Shown in pieces: positions 12,281 through 23,310 of a stretch of DNA of 64,000 bases. Source of the stretch: Epiperipatus broadwayi. Taxonomy: Eukaryota > Onychophora > Udeonychophora > Euonychophora > Peripatidae. The stretch covers positions 5,822,794 to 5,886,793 of the forward strand of contig JAQFVV010000072.1 in assembly GCA_028023455.1 (NCBI GenBank), read 5' to 3'. The number at the start of each line of letters is the position of its first letter. The first letter of the stretch is position 1. Both the position numbers and the translations under genes were made by a program. Below the pieces are notes generated by a model. That model made no database searches and had not been told where the DNA came from. It worked only from the letters and a program-made list of their open reading frames with translations.

Positions 12281-12635
12281 TGTACCAAACCATGGAGGTT
12301 TATATAATAATTATACTTGGATGGAATGCTTGTCAAAAGGAAATATGCCTGTGTTTGAAAAAAGCTTTAATATATTATTTACCAGTTTTTACTGATGGAT
12401 ATAAGACTTGGACACTCAACAGGAAACAAATATAAGGACTTCAGACCAGTCAATCAAATATGGAGAGATATATGTCAGGGGTAACGAGAAGAGAACAAAA
12501 ATGAAATATGTGAGTGAACAAACAGATATCATTGATATTATTAAAAGAATTAAGAGAATAAAAGAAACCTGTGCTGAACATATTACTAGAATAGATTATA
12601 TAAATATTAGCTGAGATGGCTCATATGTCAATGAA

Positions 12636-12805
12636 ATTTATGCAGAAGTTACTGCACACCCAGCACTATACGTAAACTAATACAACTCTGTCAATAAAAA
12701 CAAAGCACAAAGCATTCTATACTTTTTCATTTACTGATGGAGTTGTATTAGTTTATATATAGTTTTTTGGAGATTTTTTTAAACTTCTGCATAAATTATT
12801 AGAAT
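12636..12805. mobile_element. Short foldback element nested in the LINE-A fragment
   Basis: The left arm contains AATTTATGCAGAAGTT and GTAAACTAATACAACTC. The right arm contains their complements, GAGTTGTATTAGTTTA and AACTTCTGCATAAATT. The hairpin is about 160 bp and splits two blocks of LINE-A homology, so it inserted after the LINE copy. No other copy was found here. Confidence 0.7.
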
Positions 12806-12832
12806 ATGGTAATAGACAAATATATTTAGTTT

Positions 12833-13175
12833 TAAATTGGATCACAATAGATTGCAAAAAAAAACATAGAAAGAGACCACTGAAAGAAATAAGATTCGCT
12901 GATGTGAAGTGAGGAAGCTATTGATCTGAGAAATTGTATTATTAAATTGGATCACAATAGATTGCAAAAAAAAAAAAAACATAGAAAGAGACCACTGGAA
13001 GAAATAAGATTTGCGGATGTGACGTGAGGAAGCTATTGATCTGAGAAATTGTATTATTAAATTGGATCACAATAGATTGCAAAAAAAAAAAAAAAACATA
13101 GAAAGAGACCACTGGAAGAACTAAGATTTGCTGATGTGACATGAGGAAGCTATTGATCTGAGAAATTGCATTATG
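12833..13175 (+). repeat. Three tandem copies of a 110-115 bp LINE-derived unit
   Basis: Units start at TAAATTGGATCACAATAG near 12833, 12943 and 13058 and end in GAGGAAGCTATTGATCTGAG. The unit derives from the LINE-A 3' coding region. The internal A-tract differs between units: 9, 14 and 16 A in order. The minus-strand open frame over this array (12942-13229) is an artefact of the repeat. Confidence 0.85.
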
Positions 13176-13230
13176 ACTTGAAAACACTTTGAAAATGATA
13201 ATGATGATTGATTTTATAAAAATTGGCATC

Positions 13231-13860
13231 TACCTTTACACCAAACCATGGAGGGTTATATAATAATCATGTCATTATATTTTAATTCTGATAAGATATA
13301 TCAAGAATTGTTTTTTTTTGTATTTTAGGTGAAGAACTGAAAAATAGAAGGAGAACAATAAAGCTTGAGAAATTATATAAATAACCTCAAAAATTCTTTT
13401 ATCAAATATTTGATTTTTGTTGTTGTTGTTGTATTCAATACTAATAACAAAATATGTTCTAATGTGAAACTGATTTTGATAGTGGCCAAAGAACAATTTT
13501 ATTCAAACTCCTTTGTAATTCAGTAATAAGCTGAGAAAGGGAAAATACAATTGCATTTATAATATACTGTATTTAAATTTAAGAGAATGCTAATATCATA
13601 TAAAAGGAAAAAGCATTGTCAATATTAAAAACAACCATAGTGCATTTCTGGGAATGACCCTGCTGCCTTTAATTGATTACTTCAATAATAGAGTTATATA
13701 GTTATCTATAATTTGGTATATGTATATTTTTGTAATAGATTTTTATATAGAAAATACAATATGATCAATGTGTTAAACAGAAGATTTGAATAAAATCAAT
13801 GATATAATATAAAATATCCTTATGTAACAGCAAATATTAATTTTTTCCCTTTTCGGTGTG
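13231..13860. other. AT-rich stretch, nothing recognised
   Basis: Includes a short TTG run near 13420 and otherwise A/T sequence. No gene or matched repeat. Confidence 0.4.
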
Positions 13861-13864
13861 CGTT

Positions 13865-13965
13865 AACTAATTTACAATAACAATGTGATGTGATGCAATG
13901 CACTGTGGCTGCTCCTTTTTTGCAGTCTGGAATCTGTCAGCCACTATGCCCTGAGAAACCTTGCT
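13865..13965 (-). mobile_element. LINE-B 3' end fragment
   Basis: AATGTGATGTGATGCAATGC followed by GGCTGCTCCTTTTT and a CCACTATGCC block resembles the 3' end region of the LINE-B copy at 27.44-27.53 kb and, inverted, at 59.50-59.57 kb. It is a short, 5'-truncated remnant. Confidence 0.5.
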
Positions 13966-14054
13966 TACATAGTGACATCATTTTTTTATATATAAAATTA
14001 TCTACAACCTATTAAAATCATATATTTTTAAGGCATAAAAAAATCCTGTATAAA

Positions 14055-14612
14055 TGTATCATCATCATCAACAACCATTATCAATCCACTGCAGGATGAA
14101 GTTTTCTCCAAGTTCAATCCATCTTCTCCGAACTTTAGCTTCTCTTCTCCACATCACGTCTGCACACTTTCTTATTTCATCCATCCATCTCACATGTGGG
14201 CTCTTTCTGGGTCTTTTACAATCTCTTGGAATCCAGTTTAAGATTTCAATTGTCCATCTACTATCATTTCTTCTAGCAATATGTCTGGCCTAACTACAAT
14301 CTTTTAATTTTTTCAATGAGGTCAGTAACACCCATTTGTTCTCTTACCCATACATTGCGTTTTCAATATCTTCTTGTTACTCCCAACATATATCTCTCCA
14401 TACTTCTCTGAGTGGTCTGAAGTCTCTATATTGCTCTTCTATTAAGTGTCCAAGTCTCAGATCCATAAATAAGAACTGGTAAAACACATTTGTTTAAAAC
14501 CTTCCTTTACAAATACATAGGCATATTTCCTTTTAATATCAAGTTATTTCTGCCAAAAGCACTCCAACCAAGTTTAATTCTATGATTAATTTCCCCCATT
14601 ATGTTTCCATAA
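14055..14612 (-). pseudogene. LINE-A 5'-truncated copy, C-terminal coding region
   Basis: Read on the minus strand, this matches the last 180 or so codons and the 3' tail of the LINE-A at 29-32 kb. It begins with a TGATGATGATG tail at 14058-14070 and continues through the segments for WMDEIRK and SETWTLNR to near the MEEINHRIKL-type segment. Several indels and stops are present. The 5' truncation at about 14612 is typical of LINE insertions. Confidence 0.85.
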
Positions 14613-15270
14613 ATGTATATTACAGAATATATATACAACTATTAAGAGTTGAGTGCATTTTGGTGCAGTGCACCAGATTCATGGCAAACAACTGAGAGAA
14701 AATCATTTATATTATAATACTTCATTAATATTTAAAATTTCAGAGCATGCCCAATTATTCACTGCTTCTGGATAAGAGCATTATCAGAATTGTTAATTTC
14801 TATTTGATTTATTACTCGACATAGAAGCTGATCATAATTGTTGCATTAAGAAAATTAATATCGCATATTCTGAATCAAATGACAGGTAAAAAAAATGAAT
14901 GCTTGGTATTTTACTGTTTTTGGTAATTTCTGGAACCAGAGGTTTATTAATGTACAATTCAGGGTGCTCTGGAATTTTGAATATCTATTAAGTGTTATTG
15001 TAGAAGTGATTCTTTTACCTGTTGGTTGCTGTGACTTTTACACAATCAGTGTATTTGGTTATTAAAATTATATATACTTGATTTTCCACATTAAAAAAGA
15101 TCAATAAGTAGGTGCACAGATTTACTGTTTTGGATGTTCAAATAGTATCAGAGGTGGGTCTTGGAATTGTGCTCATACTACCACTTTATGTTCAAATATT
15201 ACTTGACCTCATGATTTGATCTCATTGTATAATACTGTCATTTACTTTGAAATAAAAAACAACATATAAT
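14613..15270. other. AT-rich stretch, nothing recognised
   Basis: No coding signal. A short GGTGCAGTGCACC palindrome is near 14660. Confidence 0.4.
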
Positions 15271-15276
15271 ATTCAT

Positions 15277-15690
15277 ATATTATCACTATAAAGAGAAAGG
15301 CTTTAACCTTTTCCACAGATGCTTTAAATGTTTATAATAGACAAATGATGTAGTTTTTTTTACTATAGAGGGAACTCTCAGGCCTCGATACAAGATAAGG
15401 TCTTTAAGAAGATAAGAATAGCTATCTCATCTTTAACCTAAATTCACATTTACATAAGCCCATCTGAAGCATCTTGATTTGAGATCATGAATATCACACT
15501 CACTTCACATTTTTATATCCACTATTTCTTTTTAAATTTCGATCAAAGATAAGATGGCCATTCTTATCTTTATAAAGTCCCTATCTAACCTTAACCCTCT
15601 ATAGTCAAAAAACTACATCATTTGGCTATTATAAATATTTAAAGCTCCTGTGAAAAAAGTTAAAGCCTTTCTCTTTATAATTCATACTGC
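15277..15690. mobile_element. Foldback element, family D (about 415 bp)
   Basis: The left arm at 15277-15371 contains AAAGAGAAAGGCTTTAACC and TGATGTAGTTTTTTTTACTA. Its inverted counterpart at about 15592-15687 contains GTTAAAGCCTTTCTCTTTAT and AAAACTACATCATTTGGC. The arms are about 95 bp and around 85-90% alike by eye. Inside the arms, two further inverted blocks (GATAAGAATAGCTATC and GATGGCCATTCTTATC regions) extend the pairing. No open frame. A short similar fragment (CTTATCTTTATAAAGTC) is near 61360. Confidence 0.75.
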
Positions 15691-15794
15691 CTGTGCACTC
15701 GATAAATAATTAGAACACATATTATCATCATAAGTTGTCATGGATATATTTTACTAATTATTTCAGATTTTTATTTAAATGTATATATTTTTTG

Positions 15795-16650
15795 CCATAC
15801 AACATTTAAAATAATTTTCATTTTATTTATTTTGTTTCCCTTTTTCATGTTTCTCTCTAATATATGCTTGTTTCTTTATTTTTAAGAATGTTTTCATTTA
15901 TTTTTTAAATAATTTTCTTTATTTTATTTTATCTCTTCAATATGATAAACCAGCTAGCTTTTTTTATTTGCTGCCAAATTAGTATTCTACAATCTTTTTC
16001 TTTATTTTTTTAGTATCTTTTTAATTAATCTATTCATTCAGTAAACTGAAGGTTTACTATAATAAATAGAGGGTTTTGAACTTAGGATTTTCAGCCTATA
16101 TTTATCCTCCAATTCGACTCAAATAACCAATACACATGACCACACATATGTGAAAAGGATAAATGATTCCCAATATGTGTATTTTGTGCAGAATCAGCAC
16201 TCATTTGTTGGGTCAGTGGGAGATTATGATCTGGTCCAACTGATGAGTGCTGGTTCACTTTGAAATATGTACATTGAGGATTATTTATCTTTTTCACATG
16301 TGTGTGGTTATGTGCATTGGTTGTTTGAGATGGAATGGAGGATAAATAGAGACTGAAAACCCTAAGTTCAAATCTCTCTATTTACTATAGTAAACATTCA
16401 GTATACTGAATGCACCAGTTAATTAAAAAGATAATAAAAAATAAATTAAAAAAGGATTGTGGGATATTGATTTGGCAGAAAATAAAAAAAAGCAAACTGA
16501 TTTATGGTGCTGAAGAGAGAAAATAAAACAAAGAGAATTAAATAAAAGCATTCTTAGAAATAAAGAAACAATTAAAGATATGTTAGAGAGAAACAAGAAA
16601 AAAAAAAAAAAATAAATAAAAATTATTCTAAATAGCATAATATAAAAAAT
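15795..16650. mobile_element. Palindromic foldback element, family C (about 850 bp)
   Basis: Left and right halves pair over nearly their whole length around a centre near 16210. TTTACTATAATAAATAGAGG at 16054 pairs with the complement at 16375-16395. CACATGACCACACATATGTG at 16133 pairs with 16295-16320. The AT-rich outer arms pair outward to TTTCTCTCTAATATATGC (15850) against the region at 16585. The two open frames here are AT-driven. Half-copies of the inner part occur at 25.6, 26.1-26.3 and 46.1-46.2 kb. Confidence 0.7.
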
Positions 16651-16748
16651 ATATAAATTTAAATGAAAATCTGTAATATAAAGAACATGTCAATAACTTT
16701 AAAGAAGCTTCTATTTATTTTTTTACGAATATATATATATATATTATT

Positions 16749-16934
16749 ACTAAATGGAGCTTTACCAATAATTCCTAACAAGCTCTTATTTACATAAATG
16801 CTGAGAGAGATAGAATTCACTATCTCTTTCATTGTCTAAAGGTTGGAGACAATGAAAGAGATATTGAATTCTCTCTCTCTCAGCATTTATGTAAACAAGA
16901 GCTTGTTAGGAGCTATTGGTAAAGTTCCATCTAG
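16749..16934. mobile_element. Near-perfect palindrome of about 185 bp, family B-like ends
   Basis: The left arm (TAAATGGAGCTTTACCAATA, then AACAAGCTCTTATTTACATA) and the right arm (CATTTATGTAAACAAGAGCT, then TATTGGTAAAGTTCCATCTA) pair with few mismatches around AAAGG near 16838. The AAGAGCTTGTTAGGAGCTATTGG-type terminus resembles the ends of family B at 44.01 and 52.18 kb, so this is probably a short derivative of that family. Confidence 0.75.
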
Positions 16935-17014
16935 TGATCATAAAATGCAAGCTAAGAGCAAGTTACAAAATTTATAACTTGTTTTGTTTATCATATATAT
17001 AATATGGTAAGTTT

Positions 17015-17185
17015 TGTAATGCAGTGCTTAGTTCAGTGGTTTCTCATTTCTAAAATTAAAAATTCAAGTTCGAACAGCACAGAATATTAACTAGAAAACT
17101 CCCAATTGAGGTGAAGATTGTTTTTCTAGATAAACCCTTAACCAACTCAACAGTATTGGTTTATAAATGGGTATAAAACTATTCT
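17015..17185 (+). mobile_element. tRNA-derived SINE, family SINE-2 (diverged)
   Basis: The A-box-like TGCAGTGCTTAGTTCAGTGG near 17019 and the B-box-like AAGTTCGAAC near 17068 are followed by a tail with AACCAACTCAACAGTATTGG and AAATGGGTAT. That tail is shared with copies at 19.78, 32.52 and 34.06 kb. It lies directly upstream of the LINE-A copy starting at 17214. Confidence 0.5.
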
Positions 17186-17213
17186 TATCTGTGGTTAATG
17201 TAAATATATATAT

Positions 17214-19110
17214 ATTGACCAATAAAATTTCTACTGAGACTAGAGAATTTATGAAGAAAAGAAGGAATATGAAGATATACAAAAATGATGCATTAAAAAG
17301 AACTGAATATCTCAAATTTTGTAAAATGGTGTGGAAAAGAGTTGAATGTGATATAAAAAAGTATAACTGTGAATTAAAAAGGAAAGCTGTAGAAGAGAAT
17401 AAAAGTCTCAAGAGTGTAAAACAAAATTTTGATATTGGTAGAAAATTTATATTTGCAATAAGAAAAAAAGATGAAATTATTACTAAAAAGAGAGATGACA
17501 CCATGAAATGGGTAGAAGACTTTTATCAAAAATTATATAGTAATAAAGAACAAGTACTTCCTAAATCTATTACATCTTCTGAATTGCCCAGAATTTTAAA
17601 TGAAGAAGTGAAACATGCAATCAAATGTATGAAGAAAGGAAAGGCTCCAAGTAATGATGAAATTATAATTGATATATTAAAAGAAGCAGGTGAAAAAATA
17701 GAATTTTTTTAGCAAAGTTATATACCAAATGCCTTAATGATAAAGATGTATCAGATGATTGAAAGAATGCAGTATTAATATTAATATTTAAAAAGGGTGA
17801 CAAAGAAGATATTAAAAATTACAGACCTATCAGCCTTTTATCAGTTTTATACAAAATTTTTACCAAGATAATCACAACTCGTCTACAGTAAACATTGGAT
17901 TTCCATCAACTAAGAGAACAAGCTGGATTTAAAAGTGGTTTTAGTACAGTAGATCCTATCCAGGTATTGAGAGAAATTATAGAAGAACAAATGAATATGA
18001 GTCACCATTATGCTTTGGATTGGTAAATTATGAAAAGACATTTGATGCTATAAACATATCTTCAGTGATTAAAGCATTGGATCATCAAGGTATAGATCCA
18101 GGATATTGTCATATTTTAAAAAAATATTTATAAAAATGCAATAGCACCAATTAGATTACATAATGATACTAGAAAAGTCAACATTAAGAAAGGTGTAAGA
18201 CAGGGTGACTCTATATCTCCAAAACTTTTTACAGCAGTGCTGCAAGAAATATTTTGTGGATTAAAATGAAAAGCTAACTTATTAGTATATAATATAGTAA
18301 TTTAAAATGGGAATCTAAAGGAGTGAAAATAAATGGAGATTATTTAAGTCATTTAGATTTTGCAGATGATGTAGTTGTTTTTTCAAATATTGCTTTAGAG
18401 CTGCAGAAAATGTTGCAGGAGTTATCAGATGAAAGTAGGACTAAAGATAAATGTTAAAAAGACTAAAGTAATGTTTAATGGATTTTCTTAAAATATGAAA
18501 ATAAAGATTGATTGTGATGAGAGAAGTTAACAGTTACAAATACCTTCAGATGGAAACATAATGGATGAAATTAATCATAGAATTAAACTTGGTTGGAGTG
18601 CTTTTGGTAGAAATAACTTGATACTAAAAGCAAATATGCCTATGTGTTTGAAAAGGAAGGTTTTTAATAAACGTATTTTACCAGTTCTTACTTATGGATC
18701 TGAGACTTGGACACTTAATAGAAGAGCAATACAGAGACTTCAGACCGCTCAAAGAAGTATGGAAAGATGCATGTTAGGAGTAAGAAGAAGAGATTGAAAA
18801 TGCAATAGATGGGTAAGAGAATAAACAGGTGTTACTGACCTCATTAAAAAAATTAAAAGACTGAAGTGGAGTTGGGTTGAACATATTGCTAGAAGAGATA
18901 ATAGATGGACAATTTAAATCTTAAACTGGATTTCAAGTGATTATAAAAGATCCAGAATGAGACCACATGTGAGATGGATGGATGAAATAAAAAAGTGTGC
19001 AGGAGTGATGTGGAGAAGAGAAGCTAAAGATCGGAGAAGATGGATTGAACTTGGAGAGATCTTTATTCTGCAGTGGATTGGCAATGATTGATGATATATA
19101 TATATCACAA
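17214..19110 (+). pseudogene. LINE-A copy, 5'-truncated, coding region interrupted
   Basis: This aligns with the LINE-A at 29-32 kb from just after its endonuclease domain to the 3' end. Segments include FTETREFMKKRRNMK-like residues near 17230, the pre-RT helices, RT motif A (here NYEKTFDA) near 18030, GVRQGDSISPKLF (motif B) near 18193, the LDFADD box (motif C) near 18355, the SETWTLNRRAIQRLQT region near 18700 and the LGEIFILQWIGN end near 19050-19090. Frameshifts and stops break the frame into pieces (17167-17712 and 18561-18797 are the longest). There is a 41-bp insertion at 18269-18309. The 3' tail is a short TGATGATATATATA remnant. Confidence 0.9.
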
Positions 19111-19194
19111 TTTATTATCAACAGAGGAGTTATCTAGCTTGATGAATAAAATTATACATCCATCTCCATTATTTTTCAACACTCGTATAAAAGT

Positions 19195-19420
19195 GCCTTG
19201 ACGATGCAGTGCTTATTTAAAGCGGTAGTTCTATAAATAGATAAAAAAAAGTCCATGTGAATACAGTGATTTGTATATCCATCGGCCATAATAAGATTTG
19301 AATTTGAGCCAATTGAAACAGATTTTAAAATTTTTATGCCAGCTAAACAATTATACCTAAGTCAGCTAAATATATATTATAGATGCTTAGCAAATAAGTA
19401 AAACAAAAATGGAGAATTTT
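19195..19420 (+). mobile_element. Possible diverged SINE-2-like copy
   Basis: GACGATGCAGTGCTTATTTA resembles the head of the SINE-2 copy at 17019 (TGCAGTGCTTAGTTCA). No clear B box follows at the expected distance; GATTTGAATTTGAGCC appears about 90 bp downstream. A weak call that could be coincidence. Confidence 0.25.
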
Positions 19421-19779
19421 AAAATATTCACTACCTAACAATTAAAAAGATGCATAATTTATTATTTTTCATTGCTCCTCTTATGGGAACGAGTCTGTTA
19501 AAAAGTTCTTTACAATTAGCTATTTAAAATACTGTTTTATCTATCTTAGAACATATCGGTCTTTTATTCCTATGACCTGAGATTTCAATTCAATCAAGTG
19601 ATTTAAAAAAAAAAAAAAAACAACGAAAATTTCTCTCAAAAAGATGATCTATACACTACCTAAATAATCATCAAACATTGGTTAGTAAATGGATAACAAA
19701 GTATAAGCTAATTAAAAACTATTTAACCTCCCTTATGTATGCATAAAAAGAGAGAGAGAGAGAAAGACTGTCTCATCAA

Positions 19780-19935
19780 GAAGAACTAGTGTACTTGTCT
19801 GCTATACTAGGACTTTGGGTTTAAGTATAGATCAAGTAGGAGGCTATAGACTTTTCAGTCAAGTAGCTGACTTACAACCAACCCAGTACATTGGTCAACA
19901 AATGGGTATCTAGTTATTTTTAAATAGAGAGTGTG
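19780..19935 (+). mobile_element. tRNA-derived SINE, family SINE-2
   Basis: A degenerate tRNA-like head near 19787 (TAGTGTACTTGTCTGC) precedes a tail with ACAACCAACCCAGTACATTG and AAATGGGTATCTAGTT. The tail matches copies at 17.15, 32.69 and 34.19 kb. Preceded by a GA run (19750-19766). Confidence 0.5.
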
Positions 19936-20034
19936 TATAATAATCTTTAAAAAACCGATAGACTTGTGACCACTCAACTATTGGCAAGCCCGTTGAATAC
20001 TGCCACATTCTTTATTATTTTTTTATGAGGGCTG

Positions 20035-20215
20035 TTGCAAAAATTATTAAAACAGGAAAAACTCACTATACGTATTGCCACATACTGCAAGCTAGAGTAA
20101 TCAATGGATGTCAGAAGGCTTGTGCATAACAGTTATAAGCAAGCATAAGAAATGGTGATCATGTGATGTTTATTGGACCTGCTGTGGACCAGTTCTTAAA
20201 ATGGCTGTTTTACCT
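20035..20215 (+). mobile_element. Foldback family A, short derivative
   Basis: GCCACATACTGCAAGCTAGA, then AATCAATGGATGTCAGAAGG and CTTGTGCATAA, matches the family A terminal block. It is followed by the shared flank AGAAATGGTGATCATGTGAT, also seen at 48.1 kb and inverted at 44.58 and 54.2 kb. The interior hairpin is missing. Confidence 0.65.
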
Positions 20216-21070
20216 TATATTATATATAATAGTTAATACATTTATTAATAATTACATAAACAAACCTACTTGGTCTTAAAAATCAATAGTGGCTGTAAGC
20301 AGTAGTTATTATTTTTATAAAGAAAAACAAAAATTATTTGCCTGAACGGATAGTTTTTTTATAGTTCATTTAACAAAGCCAAATATTTAAAATAAAAACT
20401 TTTTAAAAAACAAAAACAAAGAGAAAAAAGTCTTAAGTTTACATTCAGGTCATGATTATAAGTTTAAATTACACCGAGAAGATCGGATAAATATGATGTT
20501 GATATTTATCTGCAAACTACAACCTAGTATTACAGCATTGACTTTCCTTAGTTAAAATAATTATTAGATCAATTTAATAACTACTAACCCGTATCAAGCT
20601 GATGGGAAAATAGAATAAAGACTTTCTATAAGTAAACAGATTATTGAAACATAATAACATGAAGATAAAAAGGTCAGCTGAAAATCAGAGGAGGTTTAAT
20701 AATCAAATTCTATATAGACTGACTGTTTATATGTATGTGTTCGTATGTCAAAAGATGGGGTTTTATATTCGTAGATAAAATAAACTGTTGAGATGAAAAT
20801 TAAAATGTCACAAAGATTAGACTGGAGATGTAAATGACATCATAATTTTCAACTAATATTAATCTGTACTGAGATCAGATGGGTGAACTATCATATTGAC
20901 ATCATCAAGGGTTTGACCATTCCATTATCAGATTTTTAATGGTATGGAAGGGTGAAGAGTTGGAGAGTGGAGAAAATTAGTCTGTCCATTAAAATTTGAA
21001 GATTTGTTATCTTAATATAAACTGAACACTGATTAATCCCTAGTTTCGAAAATGATTAGTAATAATCATT
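20216..21070. other. AT-rich stretch, nothing recognised
   Basis: No gene. Moderately complex sequence at 20700-21060 has no partner that I could find in the window. Confidence 0.4.
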
Positions 21071-21073
21071 AGT

Positions 21074-23310
21074 GTATTGTAACGGTCAGATTAGTCTATC
21101 TCGCTAACACACTGCAGAATTTAAACCCAGACACCGAACTTAACACTAGAAAGGGCTGCTTCCCAGAAATCCTAAGTTTGAATCCAAAGTCTACACTCCA
21201 CAGCGCCACCTACATGATAATGCATCTGATGCTACTAATAATATAACTTTTTTACTGATGCCAGTGGTCAGGGAGAAACAATACACTATACTACAATATA
21301 AACTTAGGTCTACTAACTAACATCTATGGATGGTACAAAATAGATATATAAAAGGGATGTAGGCTGGGAGAGTGGTGTGGATCAAGAAAGTAAATAATTA
21401 GAATCAAAATAAATAGTAAAATTCAAAAGATTTATTGATTTAACAAATATATACATGCACTATCTGTGTATGTAAGACAGTGGCATTGAATAATTAAAAA
21501 TATATGTGGAAACAAAACATCCGTCAAATTTACATAATGTCTGGTTAATTAATTTTCTATACCTTGGGTTAATGCAATAACATTACGATAATGTGCCTAA
21601 GTAAAATTAATAAAGAGAGTTTGTGAAGATATGCGAGGTGCTTTGAATAAATATAATAAATTATTGAATTACAAGATTTGAAATAGTAAAGATTTCAATA
21701 TAACATTTATTGAATTCGAGAATAGAATGGACTGATATTCGTTAAGCTATAAGATAAGGGATGTGATTAAGATACGCAAATCAATTGTAATAACTAAATT
21801 CACATTAAGAGATCGGTGGCGCTAGTGAGAATTGAATGTAAAGGATGGAGGGTGTGGTACATTGAAACCATGGAGCTTTGCAAAATAACTAATCAATAAA
21901 TAAAAAAAAATGATTTACGGAATGGCATCTTGCCATAAATCCATTGGAAGTTGTGTCACATGGCAGCCCAAGTCTGAACTCATCCAAGTACTTAGTGACT
22001 GCATGACAACTGCATAGAATTCCCAGGTGTGACAATTTTTGTACACATTCTAACTGGGAACCACAGGAAAAAGAGAAAGGGGAAGTGGTCTTAGCCATTT
22101 AAAGCCCTTGAAGGAACAAGGCAGTCCCAAACATTCGATACACCTACCAGCAACACTCGAACAAAGTACATAAAATATTTTTAAAAGGACTCATTTGACT
22201 TTAATAAGGTGCCTAATCAATTCCCAAATATTTATTTTAAGAAGGTCTGTACATTCTCAATCTCAAAATTATAAGTTTTGGAAATTAAGCAAGAGACAAT
22301 AAAAACTATCTAAAATGGGAAAATGCATAATTATGGGGTTTTATAAGAATACAGGAATTAATATGCAATCATGCATTTGTATACTATTTACTCATTAACC
22401 TCACACATATCCTCGCATTTTGTTAAAACAAATAGATTTATGGATTCTTAAATGCAAAATTATTTAATGATTAAAACATAGTAAAATAGCCCTCGAATGA
22501 GCAATTTAACGAGATATTAAAATAGGACCAATTTATAATTAAAACATGCTAATCAGTGGCATATTAATTTAACAAAAAGAAAAGGAGTAATTTGCTCGAT
22601 CGATGGCTATACTGGCACACCATCATAATAAAAGAAAACAGATTAATAAATACAAAATATTAACCCAAATATAGAGTCAGAGCACACTAATTAAGTTAAC
22701 GAAATTTTACAAAAAAATTATTTTAAGATAGAAAACAAATTAAATTAGCTATAGCTTATAAGAAGAAATATAATTTCAGAAGAGCTCTTGGGTTAATTAG
22801 GTTACCTCATCGGAAGTAAGACATTCGAATGCATTTTCATATAGAGACTTTTCTAGTTTGATGGCAGCAGCATTTACAAGAATTTGGCAGTAACTTTTGG
22901 TTCAAAGTTCACATCTTCAGCAGTGGTGGCAGTTTTCAGAGCTTTTTAAGTGAAGGCATCAGATGGTATAATGTGCAGCAGATGACCATTTTCGAAAGAA
23001 AAATAGCCTTTCTCGCCGGCTCTACCCTGACATTTTAAATTTCTCATTAAAGGCTGGGGTGTGCAGTTCTCCGAATACACCTGGCTTTAGCTTCTTGTAG
23101 TGGAATCAATTCTTAACTCTCAGCAAATTCAACTTTTACAAAAAAAAAAACTTTTTGACTCACAAATATAATTGAAGACTTTAAAATTTACTTGACTACT
23201 AATTTCTGACTTTCATAACAAATTGCTTGAAGACCAATTGCCCACTACTCACTTGTTCACCTGTTGTTAAAATAAAACCAGCCATATATATATGAGAGCT
23301 GTACAATAAT
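21074..23310 (+). mobile_element. LTR-like repeat, family TGTAAC, copy 2 (about 2.2 kb)
   Basis: Starts TGTAACGGTCAGA and is collinear with the copy at 6823. It has AGCGCCACCTA near 21203, a strong TATA box GATATATAAAAGGG at 21342 (about +270), the TACATTGAAACCATGGAG and TTGTGTCACATGGC block at 21850-21965, and GATGGCAGCAGCA near 22860. GC-richer islands at 21820-22140 and 22850-23110 stand out from the AT-rich surroundings. A short minus-strand open frame (21889-22098) is not recognised. The right end is uncertain; a TA run near 23285 may mark it. No pol gene is present. Confidence 0.5.

Larger units (their letters stand above)
12285..13230 (+). pseudogene. Heavily decayed LINE-A 3' fragment (plus strand)
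   Basis: Two blocks align with the C-terminal coding region of the LINE-A at 29-32 kb. Block 12290-12620 covers the segments for the Met-Pro-Met-Cys and Ser-Glu-Thr-Trp-Thr-Leu-Asn-Arg motifs and the following helix-rich region. Block 12833-13230 covers the last conserved region (Asn-Trp-Ile-Pro-Arg onward) and ends in an ATGATAATGATGATTG remnant of the microsatellite tail. Many substitutions and stops show it is old. It is interrupted by a hairpin element at 12636-12805, and its distal part is triplicated. Confidence 0.7.

Noticed and set aside
12833-13175. CRISPR-like array of direct repeats
   Set aside because: The units are contiguous with no unique spacers and derive from a LINE; the DNA is eukaryotic.
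12942-13229. 95-codon minus-strand frame with internal protein repeats
   Set aside because: It is the reverse strand of a tandem repeat derived from a plus-strand LINE fragment.
17091-17504. 137-codon minus-strand frame
   Set aside because: It is a shadow of the plus-strand LINE-A coding region and is rich in Phe, Leu and Ser as expected from antisense A-rich DNA.
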